Shown: positions 1 to 12,428, counted from the first letter of the stretch. The stretch is 64,000 nucleotides of DNA from Alisma plantago-aquatica (GCA_963693085.1 OY856413.1:744368556-744432555), one strand, 5' to 3'. Notes: generated by a model not told the origin, from the sequence alone. A program made the numbers and translations.

Positions 1-548
1 TTTTATGAGAACTTGCATTCTGGGTTGTAATCTTAATTCTAGGCACTCTTACTCTTTGATATGTTATATATTATGATTTGGTTCCATGTTTCACCATATT
101 TTGATTATGACTTAGCTTGTCTGTTTCACACATCTTTGTTTGGTGAATGTTTTTGAGATTGCATGTTTTGGATATATGCTTGGTCGTTCTTGGAGAAGCC
201 CTCTATTTATGCTCTTCTACCCCCTTCCTTTTTGATAATTTCAAAAGGAGGAGAGAAAATCAATGTCTTTGAAGCTCAACCATATTGTTTTATTGCCTAT
301 GCGATCCTTTTCTTGTTCATTATATGCTTTATCATGTGACTTGCTAAAGGACCATATAGTATGTATGTATTATGTTGCTTTGTGTAGATAGACTAAATAT
401 GCATGTTAAAGTAAGCATATATTGAGGGGGAACAATTCACATTTTTCAAATCTTGAATCCCCTTACAATTCACAAAGAAACGGTATAATTTCAATATCCT
501 TTTCAATATGATTGAGGAATGGTTTGTCATTATAAAAAAGGGGGAGAA
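1..548 (+). mobile_element. 3' noncoding tail of a Sirevirus-like Ty1/copia internal region
   Basis: No coding frame survives here. The stretch ends in a purine-rich tract directly before an LTR start. A second purine-rich block near 231-258 (TTTTTGATAAT, then CAAAAGGAGGAGAGAAAA) resembles the repeated polypurine-like blocks known upstream of Sirevirus 3' LTRs. The coding part of the element would lie to the left, outside the window. The Sirevirus assignment rests on the double purine tract, the LTR ends and the LTR content, not on protein. Confidence 0.6.
534..548 (+). other. polypurine tract of the Sirevirus-like element
   Basis: AAAAAAGGGGGAGAA lies immediately before the LTR start TGTTGAC. 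This is where plus-strand DNA synthesis would be primed. Confidence 0.75.
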
Positions 549-877
549 TGTTGACTTGAGAGTTCTACATTGTCCATATTTTGATAATGACTTAACCATT
601 CCATTCCTATGTATCTAATATGTTTGTTCAAGATTGATTTCAGGCTTTAGGTACATGAAAAGGATCAAATTACACAAGTCCTAGCTTGTTCAAGTTCAAG
701 TCAAATGCAATGCAAGTGTGCAATTTGGGAAATCACTCCAAACGACCTTAGAAGAATTTTGTAATCACTTGTATTGATGATATGACTTGTAACTAAGATG
801 ATAAAAATATGAGGGACACAAAATACCAAGGTTTAATAACTCATAAGTCAACTTCAACAATTTGTCACAGGCTGTTC

Positions 878-1098
878 ATCAGTCGAGTTAGAAACTCGAC
901 CGATCCTTAACGGATTTGCAGAAGATGACCCATCGGTCGAGTTGTACACTCATAGAACTCGACCGACCGAATCACTGAGAAAACTCAATTTTAACTCATC
1001 GGTCGAGTTCCCCAGAACAAACTCGACCGAGAGTTTTGAAAATTGCCTTTGTCTTTTAGTTGATCGATCGAGTTACCTTTATTGAAACTCGACCGAAT
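878..1098 (+). repeat. inverted CGGTCGAG / CTCGACCG motif array in the LTR
   Basis: Four pairs of a GTCGAGTT half-site facing an AACTCGACCGA half-site occur in about 220 bp, with loops of roughly 4-15 bases. Each pair could fold into a hairpin, and every half-site holds CpG. The array ends about 140 bp before the TATA box, so it lies in the putative U3. Palindromic LTR motifs have been described in Sireviruses; that this array is one of those is inference. Confidence 0.75.
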
Positions 1099-1238
1099 GT
1101 ACTATATAGAAAATGCAAGAAAGTGAATGTAACTGTTGGTGACATGTTTTGGGTGATAATAGATCCATTTCATTGTGGAAATGGCTATATTTCGACCCTA
1201 AGTGATCCCCAACTCAAGGGAGCACCCCCAGGCCCCAG

Positions 1239-1248
1239 CTATAAATAG
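1239..1248 (+). promoter_or_regulatory. TATA box of the Sirevirus-like LTR
   Basis: CTATAAATAG follows a C-rich stretch (CCCCCAGGCCCCAG). Transcription would start about 30 bp downstream, near 1270. Confidence 0.65.
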
Positions 1249-2014
1249 GACCTCTTGGAGTTCATTCCAAGGTTGCTCATTCATGCTATTCTAAGTCCTT
1301 GCTATTGTTGAGTGTGTTGCAACTCCTTGAGCTTCTTTCTCTCTCTAGTTTACACTTCATTTCATGATTGTCAGTGAGTTAGGTATATTGTAAGAGAGTT
1401 CCACCCTTGTGCATGTAAAGCTCTCATCTTCTCCTGCTTCCCTATCCCCTTCCTACATGAAGAAAAGATGAAGTAAGCTTCCTCGAGTGAATAAGAAGAT
1501 GTAGTTGTTCCTCTTCAAGGTTGATGAAGAGGTGGTGATCTTATCTAGGTGAAGGAGAAGGCAAAGGCTGAAGATCTAAGAGGAGTGGCAAAGTCCTTAA
1601 AGGTGAAAGACTTGTGCTTGAGTGGGTAAGACCTTGGTGAAGGCTGAAGACTCTTGCAAAGTGGGTAAGTCCTTGGTAAGGTGGATACTCTTTGTGCTTG
1701 GATGGGTAAGTCCTTTGGTGGTCTTGTGTTGTCACTCTTATTGGTGATAATATAGTAAAAAGCACTTGCAAAGTCCTAGAGGTTGACCTCTCTAGGTAGT
1801 GGACTGACTCACTTGTAGTTTGAAGTGTGGAACCACTCCACATCACCTTGTCAAGTGCTTGTTATCAATCTCTCTCATCCTTGCTATGCTTGTTAGATAG
1901 TACTTCAAATTGCACTTAAGCTTTGGTTTCAATTTGCTATAATTTGGAGGTCTAATATATTTTATGAGAAATTTTGTAGCTCTATTCACCCCCTATAGAG
2001 CCATAGATCCAACA

Positions 2015-3290
2015 CACACATCGCCATAAAATCAGTTTTAATGGTGGATGTGAAGCATGGTTATGGCCAAAGCCCCAGATCTGTGTGTTCATGGTTGTGA
2101 TTATTTATTCCTGTTGTTAATCGGTCTACGTACCAAGCCTCCCTATCCTTTCTAAATGTAAATTAATGCTCTTCTTCTTATTTTCCGTCGAATGTAACTT
2201 GAGGTTTTCCCTTATACAATGTAATAAGAATAAGATAGTTTAAATTAATGTTTCAACATGAGATGAGATCTGCATAAGATGAAATGACTGGCTCGTGAGA
2301 CAACCAGATGGACTGGAGGATCGAGGAGGCCAGACGACATGAGTACAAACCGATTAGCTGGTGGACCAACCGATCAGCTGGAGGTGTCCAGATGCTGCTT
2401 AGACATGAGGACCAGACGACCGTTTCTGAAGAGCCCAACCAAGAAACCAGGAGGCAAGCCGCCCAATCCAAGAGTTGAACTGATCAATCCGGATTGGTTC
2501 GAGCACAAATCTTCACCAACAACATATTGCATATGATGTGGACCATAGGTGGTAGTAATTCCTTGTGGCTCCAAGGAATTACATTAGTATGACCATAACC
2601 ATCGCTTGTGTATTTTATTTATTGCATGTTCTCGTTTGTGGTTATAACACATATATGATATGTACTATATATGTGGCGATTGGATAAGGTATATATATAC
2701 TTATAAATACAAACTTCCTCAATTATAATATCAAGTCTGAGATGCTTTCCAACAACAACCCACATAAAAGCTTGATCGACCAAGTGTAGTTTACGCTTTC
2801 ACGTGGTGCGTCGTCTATCTTGTGGAAGTGTGCTAGTAGATATGTAGCTTCAGCCTTCTCCGGATGCATATCTATCATGTTGGCTGTGGGGTCAGGCTTG
2901 ACTGGTGATTCTCAGAGCATTTGGGCCCAAAAGCTTACAAATGATTATGGCAAGGGGTTGTACATATCATCTATCTAGAATTACATATGATGCAATTGGA
3001 AAGAGTTACCTACCTCGATGGTTGACTGTATTTGAGGAGTTGAGCAGGCCACAGTTGATCTGGCCCACTAGAATATTGTACGTTGTAATATTCTGAATTT
3101 ATATTGAGGGATATCAATTTGATTAAAATAGTGGGAGTAGTAGTTAATTAAAGACCTCATTAATATCATCAAATTTATCAAATCAAACCATATAAAATGT
3201 TTTGAAAAGTTGCAATATTTCTTTGTAGAATCAAATGTCAAACACAAAACACATTCATATTGTGATTAGTCCTCAAGAATAATAAAATAG
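2015..3290. other. unassigned sequence, possibly a remnant LTR promoter
   Basis: I see no gene. At 2283-2430 the words AACCGATYAGCTGG and CCAGACGAC each occur twice and CCAGATG recurs, a pattern like the motif arrays of the LTRs nearby. A TATA-like TATAAATA follows at 2702-2709. This could be a truncated 5' LTR of the copia element downstream, but I could not match it to that element's 3' LTR. Confidence 0.3.
2702..2709 (+). promoter_or_regulatory. TATA-like box in unassigned sequence
   Basis: TATAAATA lies in an AT-rich run with TATATATA a few bases upstream. The context is unassigned, so the role is uncertain. Confidence 0.3.
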
Positions 3291-3293
3291 GAT

Positions 3294-4020
3294 AAAGCTC
3301 CATAATTGGTTAAGGACTTTGAGAAATGTTCTCATCAATGAGCGAAAGCTCTATGTCCTTGAGAGACCAATGCCAGATGAACCCGCTCCAAATGCGGCTA
3401 AGGCTAAATGGATGCTTATTGGAAACATGCCAATAGTGCCATAGACATTTTGAATACCTAATTCTATGTTGTATGAACTATGAGTCGCATGTACAACATG
3501 AATACACAGACATTCTTGAGATGGTAACACATCTTAAGCATCATGTAAAGCAAAGAAGGTATAATGTTTGCAAAGCACTAATTTGGGTGCAAACTGACAA
3601 AGGGAGGTCCAATAGAACCTCATGAGTTCAATATGATTGTACATGTGGAATGATTGGGTTTTCTCTTAGGTCAAGTGTTGATCATGAATATGATAATGCA
3701 AGTGTTGCATGAATCATATAGTCAATTTATCACATGCTTGTCATGTTGATGTCAAGGCAATGAAGAATAAGGATAAATCTGTGATGGTGATCAGTGAAAG
3801 TGAGTCCTAGGGAAAAAGAAAGGCTAAGAAGTATTCTGAGGCTAAGCTGAAGCCCAAGTCTTGTACACTTACTATATGCAGAAGGGTAAGTGTAAAAGGA
3901 ATCTGTCCTTTTCACTTAAAGGATAAAGAAAAGAAAATACCACCATTGTCACCTGTTTGGACATTGGAAAGGAATTATCCTCTTCATTGAGGATCTCCAA
4001 AAGAAGCTAGACATAGAGAT
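3294..4020 (+). pseudogene. Ty1/copia gag remnant with zinc-knuckle relic
   Basis: The first ~120 bp read as copia Gag in one frame: a 'W-RTLR-VL--ERKLYVL' core, then 'PMPDEPAPNAAKAKW'. Gag forms the nucleocapsid-like particle. Further on, similarity is broken by frameshifts and stops. A Lys/Ser-rich stretch near 3760-3860 precedes a CCHC zinc-knuckle relic near 3954-3985, where 'GHWK' survives but the cysteine spacing is lost. Family assignment is by recognition of conserved words, not by alignment. Confidence 0.7.
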
Positions 4021-4269
4021 CTCCACTTCAGGACCTGAGAAGAAGTAAGCTAGAATTGTGTGGAGCAAGAGTTGCTGCCTTTACAGTTGGGAATTGTCAT
4101 TCATGGGCACATTAGAATTAAAGAATTTCCATTGTGTACTTGCGAAACATCATATGTTTTGTATGACAAGAACATTATGATCTTTTATGGCAATGCCCTA
4201 TGTCTCACAAACTATACTTGATAGTTGCATAGACAAATGTGCATGACACATATATTGAATAACCTGATA

Positions 4270-4990
4270 ACTCAAACAATGAATATCTATAGCATTGTCA
4301 TCTAGAACGTATAAATGAGAAATGCATTTCTAGAATCTATATGATGGTTATCTAGACTCTTTTGGTTATTGAACCAATAGAGACATGCATGTCTTATTTT
4401 TTGTGCAATATGACAAGAGAATCTTCACTAGATGTGGAGGGAGAATGACTATTCCATCAGGACTAGTACATACTGATGTACATGGACCTTTTAGAATGAA
4501 TGCCAAAGGAAGTTTACAAGTACCTCATTATATTTATTGATGTGAATAGTAGATACTAAAATTTGTATTTAATGAAATACAAGTATAAATCTGTTGAAGT
4601 GTTCAAGGAGATTGTGAATGAAGTACATAACTAACTCGATGAAAGTATTAAGATACATCGATATGATCAATGTTGAAATATTATAACCAAGAGTTTGAGG
4701 ACCTTCTGGGAGATCATGATAGTGTATAATAATGAACTCCACCTAAAACATACAAATGTGTCAAAAAAAGTATCACACCCTATTAAGTCATGGTGAGATT
4801 ATCAATAAATTCTAGCTAATCTTACAATTTCTTTCAGGCACATGCTTTACACTAAAACAATATACCGTCTAAAATGGTTCAAAAGACACCATATGGGATA
4901 TGACATGAGAAGTGTCCTGATATGTCTTTTATACTGATTAAGATTGAAAGCTTGTATAAGAAAATAGTTTCTTAAAAGGTTTTATCCACA
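4270..4990 (+). pseudogene. Ty1/copia integrase remnant
   Basis: A GAG-pre-integrase relic is seen near 4285-4330. The start of the integrase core follows: a Cys-x2-Cys relic near 4390, then 'HTDVHGPFRMNAKGS', which contains the first catalytic Asp of the DDE triad. The later segment, where the second Asp should lie, reads 'IHRYDQC' and is out of frame beyond that. A 'VQKTPY' relic of the downstream conserved block lies near 4870-4900. Integrase inserts the cDNA into host DNA; this copy cannot be functional. Confidence 0.7.
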
Positions 4991-5000
4991 AATTACATGA

Positions 5001-6110
5001 ATGTTATCTTTGAATACTACTTATATTCCAACCCGACAACAAATACTACTTATATTCCAACCCGACAACAAAGTGTTTGTTGTTAGGATGGATGAATTCC
5101 TAAAGAAATTAGTTCCAAAGGAATCAATGGGAGTAAAAGTAGAACTTGAAATATTCGATACAAATGAGAAAACATTGAACCTAAAGAGGTACAATAGGAA
5201 CAAGGAGAATCATAAGTTATTTTGGAATCTCAAATTCCTTATGTGAACACAGAATTCATAATTTTAGTATAACATGCCTTGAGTTTGATAGATTATGATA
5301 TCTTAAAACTCAAAAGGCATACGAGTTGATCATAGAGATGAGTCAACAACCTACCTAGAAACTATTGAGGGACCAAAATGTTAGAAATGGCTTGAGGCCA
5401 TAAGATCAATGATGGACTCCATGTAAACCAACAAGGTATGACCTTGGTGGATCCACCTGAAGGGGTAAAACCCACAGGGTGCATTTGGGTCCTTATAAGA
5501 AGACCAACATGGAAGGATAGATTGGTTGCAAAGAATTTGAAACTAGTTCAAGGTGTTGAACGTGATGAAATCTTTCACCAGTCACCGTGGTTAAATCCAT
5601 ATGGATCATGCTTGTTGTTGCAGCTTAGTATAAATGTGAGATTAGGCATATTGATGTTAAAACCACATTCCTTAAATGGAATAATTATACGGATGTGTGT
5701 GTGACACAACCTAATGGTTTTATAAATCCATTAATGCAAATAAAGTCTATAAGGCACAAAGGTCAATCTGTAGATTGAAGCAAGCATCTTAGAGTTGGAA
5801 TATTCTATTTGACAAGATAGTTAAAGGGTTTGACTTGAGTCACAATGAATATGGAATTTGTGATTACAAAAGGTTTAGTGGGAGCATATTAATATTCCAC
5901 ATAATGATAGGGAATAATGTCCTTATCCAACAAATGTTAAAACCTAGCAAGGAAAGTACCTTCTATATGAAGGGTTTAGGCAAATCATCCTATTTGATAG
6001 GGATTGTGGTCTATAGAGATAGATCTAGAAAGCATCTTGACCTAAGTAAGAGAACATACATTGATAAGATGATAAAGGGTTCAACATGTAAGACTCAATG
6101 AGAAAAAACA
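5001..6110 (+). pseudogene. Ty1/copia reverse transcriptase remnant
   Basis: Three open pieces remain. 5001-5246 is the linker before RT ('DNKVFVVRMDEFLKK'). 5438-5704 is the RT N-terminal half ('TLVDPPEGVKP', 'LVQGVERDE'). 5835-6101 is the C-terminal half ('GLGKSSYLIGIVVYRDRSRK', 'YIDKM'). RT copies element RNA into cDNA. Where the catalytic YVDD block should lie (about 5885-5930), the sequence reads 'ILIFHIMIGNN', so both catalytic aspartates are gone. A 29-bp tandem duplication sits in the linker. Confidence 0.8.
5014..5071 (+). repeat. perfect 29-bp tandem duplication
   Basis: Two identical adjacent 29-bp units (5014-5042 and 5043-5071) begin ATACTACTTATATTCC. Perfect identity inside an otherwise eroded element means the duplication is recent compared with the insertion. 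Confidence 0.85.
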
Positions 6111-6249
6111 TGTCCATGTTCCATGGAGTTAGTCTCTCAGGAGCCTAGTGGCCCAATTCTTATGAATAACAAGAACACATAGATAGATGCCACATGTAAT
6201 TAGATCTATCTTGAATGAAATGTTATGTACTTATCCCATTATCTTGTGT

Positions 6250-6412
6250 GTATTGGACATGAAAAGAAGATATATAGTAATCTCATATGTTTGGACATGA
6301 TGAGAGGATATCTAGTCATCTCATATGTATTTGAAATGATGAGAAGACACATATATACCTACCTAGAAATCTTGTATGTATTGGACATGCCGAGAGGGTA
6401 TATGTTAGATGC
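6250..6412 (+). repeat. imperfect tandem repeat, about 40-50 bp per unit
   Basis: About four degenerate units begin with a GGACATGATGAGAGG-like word and end with CTCATATGTATT. They lie between the RT and RNase H remnants of the copia element, where the family has coding sequence, so they are probably a local expansion after death of the element. Confidence 0.6.
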
Positions 6413-6439
6413 TAGTGAGAGTCTCTAAACTACCATAAT

Positions 6440-6960
6440 GAACATCCTTAGATGTTGTGAAGCACTTGAAGGATTGGTTCCTTGGTTATGGTACTAAGGA
6501 AGAGTTGGATGTAAAGGGTTACACACGTGCAAGCTTCCAAACTGACAAAATAATCACAATCTAAATTTATGTTTGACATTAAATGAGAACTGTAAGTTAG
6601 AAAGGGTTCTAAGTTAATGACAAGTGTTCTAATCTATAAAAGAAGCTGAGTATTTCTATGTTATAAGAACAACAGAGGATAATGTATGGAGCAAGAAGTT
6701 CATATGGGTGAACTTAATTGTGTGAGGTTCCAAACCATTGATGACATAGTAGAAATAATGATGACAACAATGGAGCTAATAGTTAGGCTGGGAATCTCAG
6801 ATATCATACTATGACACTTCCATATCATACGAGTAGTCGTACAACAAAGAGATGTAAAAATTACAAAATACCGACTAAACCTGCTTTAAAAGCACTTGTG
6901 CAGCAGAAGCATGATGGTCATGTTAGGTCACTCAGGATGAGATACGTGGGTGATTGACTC
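6440..6960 (+). pseudogene. Ty1/copia RNase H remnant
   Basis: 'EELDVKGYTRASFQTD' matches the start of the copia RNase H domain, which degrades the RNA strand of the RNA/DNA hybrid. The family has Asp at the residue read here as Arg (GYT-R-AS), so the first catalytic Asp is lost. The rest is frameshifted up to the polypurine tract. Confidence 0.65.
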
Positions 6961-6963
6961 TAA

Positions 6964-6978
6964 GTGAAAGTGGGAGTC
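6964..6978 (+). other. polypurine tract of the copia element
   Basis: GTGAAAGTGGGAGTC lies directly before the LTR start TGTTGG, the usual arrangement for this class. Confidence 0.65.
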
Positions 6979-7619
6979 TGTTGGTACATATTCCATGAGA
7001 TCCAATCATGTGATGATTGTAATGGCATAACATGTAAATGATTTGATAATAATAAAGACAAGCTTCCAATTTATTTTGTATATTCAGTTATGAGATAATG
7101 AATAACATAATAAATGTCTAGAGAATGATATTACTCAATGATGTATGTCTTCAAGTATGTGACTTGGAAGAATGAGATCATACATATGTTAATAGTATAT
7201 ACATCCTCATTATGTCCCTAATCAGTTGTTATTGTGGAAGCTAGATAGACAACAATAACGCATAAGATCATAGTGTGAGTTGGTTGATGATAGAGTCTCA
7301 TTAGTGATGATATGGCAATATCAAACCAAGCACACATATACATGTTAGATAATAGTGTATCAGACAGACCCACTGTGATACTGACATGTCAAAACCATCA
7401 TTATGGAAGTCATAGTCAACTCTCACAATGATGGTGGTGGTTGTGGTTCTTAGACATGAAATGACTGCACTCATCACATGTCGTTGGGTACACTTTGACA
7501 TCATCAAACACATTCCTGAAACAAAAATTGTTATAAAGGTGATGATTGGGTGACTTTGACACATGGTGATTGACTGTGAGTGATAGATATGGGATTAGTC
7601 CCTCCCATAGGAGTATGAT
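6979..7619 (+). repeat. copia 3' LTR, first segment
   Basis: It begins TGTTGG after the polypurine tract and is cut at 7619 by the insertion flanked by ATGAT. It continues at 18025. The joined LTR would be about 2.2 kb. Confidence 0.7.
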
Positions 7620-7991
7620 TGTAATGACTCCTTTTCAAATTAGTCATCTAATTAGGGTTTACTTGGATGATTGTATGCTTAATTAAGTTGATCATTGTTT
7701 AAAACTTGATAAATGATGGTAGTTAAGTTTTTATGTTTTAAATGCAACAAGAAGGTTTAATCATACTTTGATTCACATAATTAGGGTTAAGATTTGGAAA
7801 CCATAATCGACCCAAATTAGGGTTTTGATGACATATGAATACAAAATTTGATAAGTATAATGTCTCACTAAATGATTTTTATTATTTTATGTGTAAATAT
7901 GATTTAAATAAAATTTGGATATGATTTGTATATATAAAATGTGAACAACATTGAAAAATATCAGAATTTTTGAAGAATGTTCTGATCTATT

Positions 7992-8413
7992 TATCGGTCA
8001 AGTTTCAAACTCAACCGATCATATTTTCAGATTGATATAGCAGTGTGGTAATTTAATTTTATCTTTTTATTGGTATATCCAATTGATCTAAAATTTTAAA
8101 TGTAGTTGTTAAACTACATTATAAACACCATATTAAATTTTTATAATTTTTATATGATTTTTTATCCCTACAAAGAGGGGTTTCGGTCGAGTTTTGTGAA
8201 GGACAAACTTGACCGACCATGCTGCTGACTGCAATATAGCAGTGTAGTATTTGATTTTTAATTATTTATTGGTAAATAAAAATGATCTAAATTTTTAATG
8301 TATCTTAAAAAATAATTTTCAAACATTGTATTAAATTTTAATAATTTTTAGATGAGGTTTTAGTTCTGAAACGCGTGGTTTCGGTCGAGTTTATAACTCA
8401 TCCAACCAACGAG
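7992..8413 (+). repeat. inverted CGGTCGAG array, 5' LTR copy
   Basis: There are three inverted pairs: 7992-8020, 8182-8218 and 8381-8413. Each has a TCGGTCGAGTT-type half-site facing an AACTCGACCGA-type half-site. Several half-sites differ from the 3' LTR copy by C-to-T or G-to-A. The array lies just upstream of the putative TATA near 8475. Confidence 0.8.
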
Positions 8414-10492
8414 TCTGAGCAAAATAAAAATACATTGAGGGGCTTGTTTGCAAATGTTCTAATTACCTCAATTCATCTATATCACTAAAATAACACACAA
8501 GGAGCTCTCATAACTCTTCCTTCCTGTCAAAGAAATGAAATTCTTGTGAGAGAGGAGAGCTAGGGTTTTGAGAAGAGAAAGTGGAGGAGATGTTGACCTC
8601 TAGGGTTTCTCTATCCAAGATATGATGAAATCAAGTAAGTTTAACTTCTTTGCATAGAATTTCATGGTGAATCTTCTCTCACATGTCAAGATTCCGTCCC
8701 TACCCTGATTTGATTCGAAATCACATCAAATCTCCCCCTTTTCTCACTCTTTCTCTTCTAATCCCCATTTATAGGGTTTCCGAGTTGAGAGGAGAAAGAA
8801 TTGGATTCTTTTGCAAGAGTTTGATTGGGTTTCCAAAAATTCAGAGGTTGACCTACGAATTTAAGGTGCTTGGCACCTGAGGTGAGTGTTTTTCTCCCTC
8901 CTAAGATTTTTAATCATGTTGAAAGCCTAATTCTATCCGGTTAAAACAATCAGAAACCTTGTTTGTATATGTATGTGATTGGATTTGATTTGGGAAAGAT
9001 ATTGGGGGATCCAATTCTACTAATTTTGATTATTTCTCATTGATTGGAACTTGATTAGTTCCTGATATATTTATTGAGGATCCTTGGATAAGCTTATGGG
9101 TATATGATTATGCTACTGCATGTGAATTTTGCCTAAAAATCATCCTAATGGCCGATATGCTTGGAATTGAATTAACATGTATAAAATCAAAATTGAATTG
9201 TACTAGATTGTATTATACAAGTGTATAGTTGAATGTTAATGGAATTGAATGACCACATATCCTGATTAGGGTTTGTGTTGAGGAAATGAATAAAATGAGT
9301 CAATTGATCAATGTATACTTATGATTGATGAATGAAATGTGTGAAAATGGAAACTAGGGTTTCCATGTTTGTGAATAACCCTAATGAACCATTGAGTCAT
9401 GATTGGACTACTGAATGATATGATTCTTATGATATGTTGAACTAAGGAATGACTTCTTGAAAACCCTAAAAGTTTATTATTAAGAATATTATGAGTGATA
9501 AAGCTAGAACTTGCATATGATGTTGTAAATGTGATCAAATGCTAAAGTTGAAAGTATTAATACTTCAATAAAATATGACGAGTCTTATTAATATCGTCTA
9601 AGTCTAATGCATTTGTTTTAGTATAATAAAGAATGATCATTGTTGATTATGGGAATCACATTAGAAGTCAATGACATGGTACACTTATCTAAATATAAGA
9701 AATGATATGAAGAAAAAAAATGTATTGATGGTGATGGAAAGTTAAAGATGAAACTAATGAAGTCATTATGATGAAGTCTTTAATCCTTTATTTTAATTAC
9801 ATGTGGATTAAGAGTTAATACAAATTGAATGAAACATACAAAAACTAGACTTTGATGGATATCAATGAAAAGAGAAGTATTGTATATCAAGTGAGTTAAA
9901 AATGATTGGTTCCAGTAATTTAATGAACATGACATGAGAGAAGTTGAGATTAATGAATATGAATTGATGGAAAAAGATGATAATTAGTAGATGAATTTAA
10001 GAAACAAACTCTAAGCCTAAAATGTTGAGCTAGATGGTGCTAATGAATAACAATCTCAAATGAGGGATTAAGGAATGTACATAATTGTAGTTTAATTCAA
10101 TCAAAAGATGAGGTTCAAGCATTTGAATTGATTTATAAGAATGTGTTATTGTATTGTGATTGTTTGATAGAATACTTGTACTATGAGAATGAACTGTTTT
10201 GAGGGAATTCAAATGATAATCAACATGTATTGATTAGTGAACCCATATGAAGAATGTGAAATAAAAGAAGAAGAGAACTAAGTCTGTTATGCATGTATAT
10301 GCATGAAATGATTGGCATCTATTTAGATTGGATGGAACAAGCATATGTTATGAGGAATGATACATGATATCTATATGTGTTTACTGTTGCTAGTTCTAAT
10401 ACCTCTTCTAATATTTGTTCAGAATTATGATATACAATGAGCCGATAAGATTTATGTTGAAATTGAATTTAATATGCACTCCTTACATTGAG

Positions 10493-10629
10493 AAACCCTG
10501 ATAAGGTTAAATGTTGCATAATGAGATTATGTTTAGGACTGAAAGCCCACTGATGATGATAAAACCCTGATGGGGTAAATGCTAGACAATAAGATTATGT
10601 CTTGGGTAGAAAGCCCACTATTGATGATT
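10493..10629 (+). repeat. two-unit tandem repeat, about 69 bp per unit
   Basis: The units 10493-10561 and 10562-10629 each run from AAACCCTGAT through a GATTATGT word to AAAGCCCACT. The same pair is present in the 3' LTR near 16113-16250, so it predates insertion. Confidence 0.75.
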
Positions 10630-10866
10630 GCTGTGAGATGACGTGGAAGATTGAAATAATCATATGTGTTGCAATCTATAGATTTATTGTGCTTCTTACT
10701 TTGATTATTTTCCTTATTGTTAAACTTGATCTATTTCATGTTATTCTAGTTACGTGAGAATACACAAATATGATGTATGATGTTTTGAATTCTTCTAAGA
10801 TGAGTAAAAGAGACTAATAACAAGTGAAATGATGGAACATCTAGTTAGGTGCCCTGAACACCGTGA

Positions 10867-10895
10867 GTTTCCCCCGAGGACCACACTGGGGAAAC
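10867..10895. repeat. short perfect hairpin in the LARD-like LTR
   Basis: GTTTCCCC and GGGGAAAC form an 8-bp perfect stem with a 13-base loop. The same hairpin is intact in the 3' LTR at 16488-16516. Confidence 0.6.
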
Positions 10896-12415
10896 AAAAT
10901 GGATCTCCTTGTTGTAATCGATGAATTATGAGAAGGATTTCTAGAGTGTGGATCGAGACCTTAAAGGTTAGAACACCAGGATTTAGGAGTGAGTCATCTG
11001 GAGTGGCTCTAGCCCTAAATCCTTGTTGTAAAAGTCTATGTCCAGATGGAATAAACTCTGATGAAATGAAATATGTGAAATATGAAATGTGAAATGTGAA
11101 ATGAAAAATATGTGAAATACTATGATATGTGATATACTGCTTTGTTGGTTCCTATCTCGTGTACCCCAGATGAGGACGTGAACCTCTTTAGGCAACCCTG
11201 AGGTGGCCGGGGTCTGTTGTTGATATCTTAGGGTGGCTGGCTAAACCCTACGATAGTGACAGTGAGTCGTTGACACGAGAATCAGGCATGGTGACTTCTA
11301 CTTGGTGAGGTACATGCCAAGTAGTTTCAGGGCAAATGAATAAAAGATGATAAGCCATATAGAACATGATTTGAATGATTATTACATTCCTTGTACTGCT
11401 AGTTGATGATTTGTCATTATTAATTAATCTTCATGTTCTGGAAAGTAATCATGTTGCTATGGACCGTTTCTATTTCATATTATGATCTGTCATGATGACA
11501 AGTTATAAATGTTGGGATTTATATCCATTCTGAATATGAGTTGGATTGCTTGCTATTTGATAGTATTGTTTGGTAGATATGTATTATGTGTACTTCAACT
11601 TCAGGACTGCAGGATGTGTTCCTGGTCCCGCTGGTGGAGTGTCACAAAGTTAATGTTATTGTTATGTATTGATTCAAAATGTTTAGAACTTGACTTATTA
11701 CTCATGCATTAGGATTCTTAATAAGAACTAAGAAGTATCTGTCGATTTGTTCATAGACATGCTTTAAAAGATGTTTCAAAGTTATAATTGGTTTAAGTGA
11801 TTACCTTATCTGTTGTATCAGATTATCATTGCAAGTTAGAAATGACTTATGATAGATCTATCTGCTAGACTTTTCAATATCTACATGTTTCCGTTAAGTT
11901 TATTATACTTAATCTGATGTTGATGCATGTACCTAGCTTGAGTGGGAGGTATCCACTCACTGGGGCTCTATATGAGTCTCATGAGGTTGTTTCAAATATT
12001 TTTAGGTATAATGCTATCCAGCGGAGAGGTCACGACAAGGAAGATATAAATAGCATAATCTAGATAGATTAGAATGTCCTTGTACTCTCTCTTTCCCGGG
12101 ATGGGTTGTAGATTAAGTTTGTTCATCAATGTATATGTATCTGATGTAAACTGAACTACATATGAGAACAAGATTTAATTCTATATTTAATGGAGTTGAA
12201 TATGATTTGTGATATATGAATGTGATATCCTTGATGTGACATTGATTCATGAGTTTGTGAAGAAAGAAAAAGGAAAAAATTATCTATCTTTTTGTATATT
12301 GTTTAATCGCCTTTGTCGACAATTCATTGTTTTATTTCATAATCTGGGTTTAGGTTTGGGATTATCTCTAATGGTTGGTATTTATGCTGATCAAAAGAGT
12401 GGGTCCCCACAAGTG

Positions 12416-12428
12416 TGGTATAAGAGCC
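12416..12428 (+). other. primer-binding site, Met-tRNA type
   Basis: TGGTATAAGAGCC lies 4 bases inside the 5' LTR end. It matches the usual plant initiator-Met site TGGTATCAGAGCC at 12 of 13 positions. Confidence 0.85.

Larger units (their letters stand above)
549..2014 (+). repeat. 3' LTR (about 1.47 kb), Sirevirus-like Ty1/copia
   Basis: It starts TGTTG right after a polypurine tract and ends CAACA, so the ends are 5-bp inverted repeats with canonical TG...CA. The end is preceded by TTCACCCCCTATAGAG, close to the common copia LTR end. It holds an inverted motif array (878-1098) and a TATA box (1239-1248). The 5' partner lies outside the window, so a TSD cannot be checked. The boundaries follow from the ends and the polypurine tract only. 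Confidence 0.7.
3290..7619 (+). mobile_element. decayed Ty1/copia element, left part (its LTR resumes at 18025)
   Basis: Degenerate gag, integrase, RT and RNase H coding sequence occurs in the Ty1/copia order, followed by a polypurine tract (6964-6978) and the start of a 3' LTR. The LTR is broken at 7619 by the 7620-18024 insertion and continues to 19574. No 5' LTR or primer-binding site was recognised before 3290, so the element appears 5'-truncated. Frameshifts and stops in every domain make it one of the oldest insertions here. Confidence 0.8.
7620..12411 (+). repeat. 5' LTR (4792 bp) of the LARD-like element
   Basis: It starts TGTAATGACTCC and ends CCCCACA. It contains an inverted CGGTCGAG array (7992-8413), a possible TATA sequence in CATCTATATCAC near 8475, a ~69-bp two-unit tandem repeat (10493-10629) and a short hairpin (10867-10895). 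Its distal ~1.3 kb follows the same order of recognisable blocks as the Tekay LTR at 50136-54512. By eye it differs from its partner at about 10 of 200 positions in the first stretch. Confidence 0.92.
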
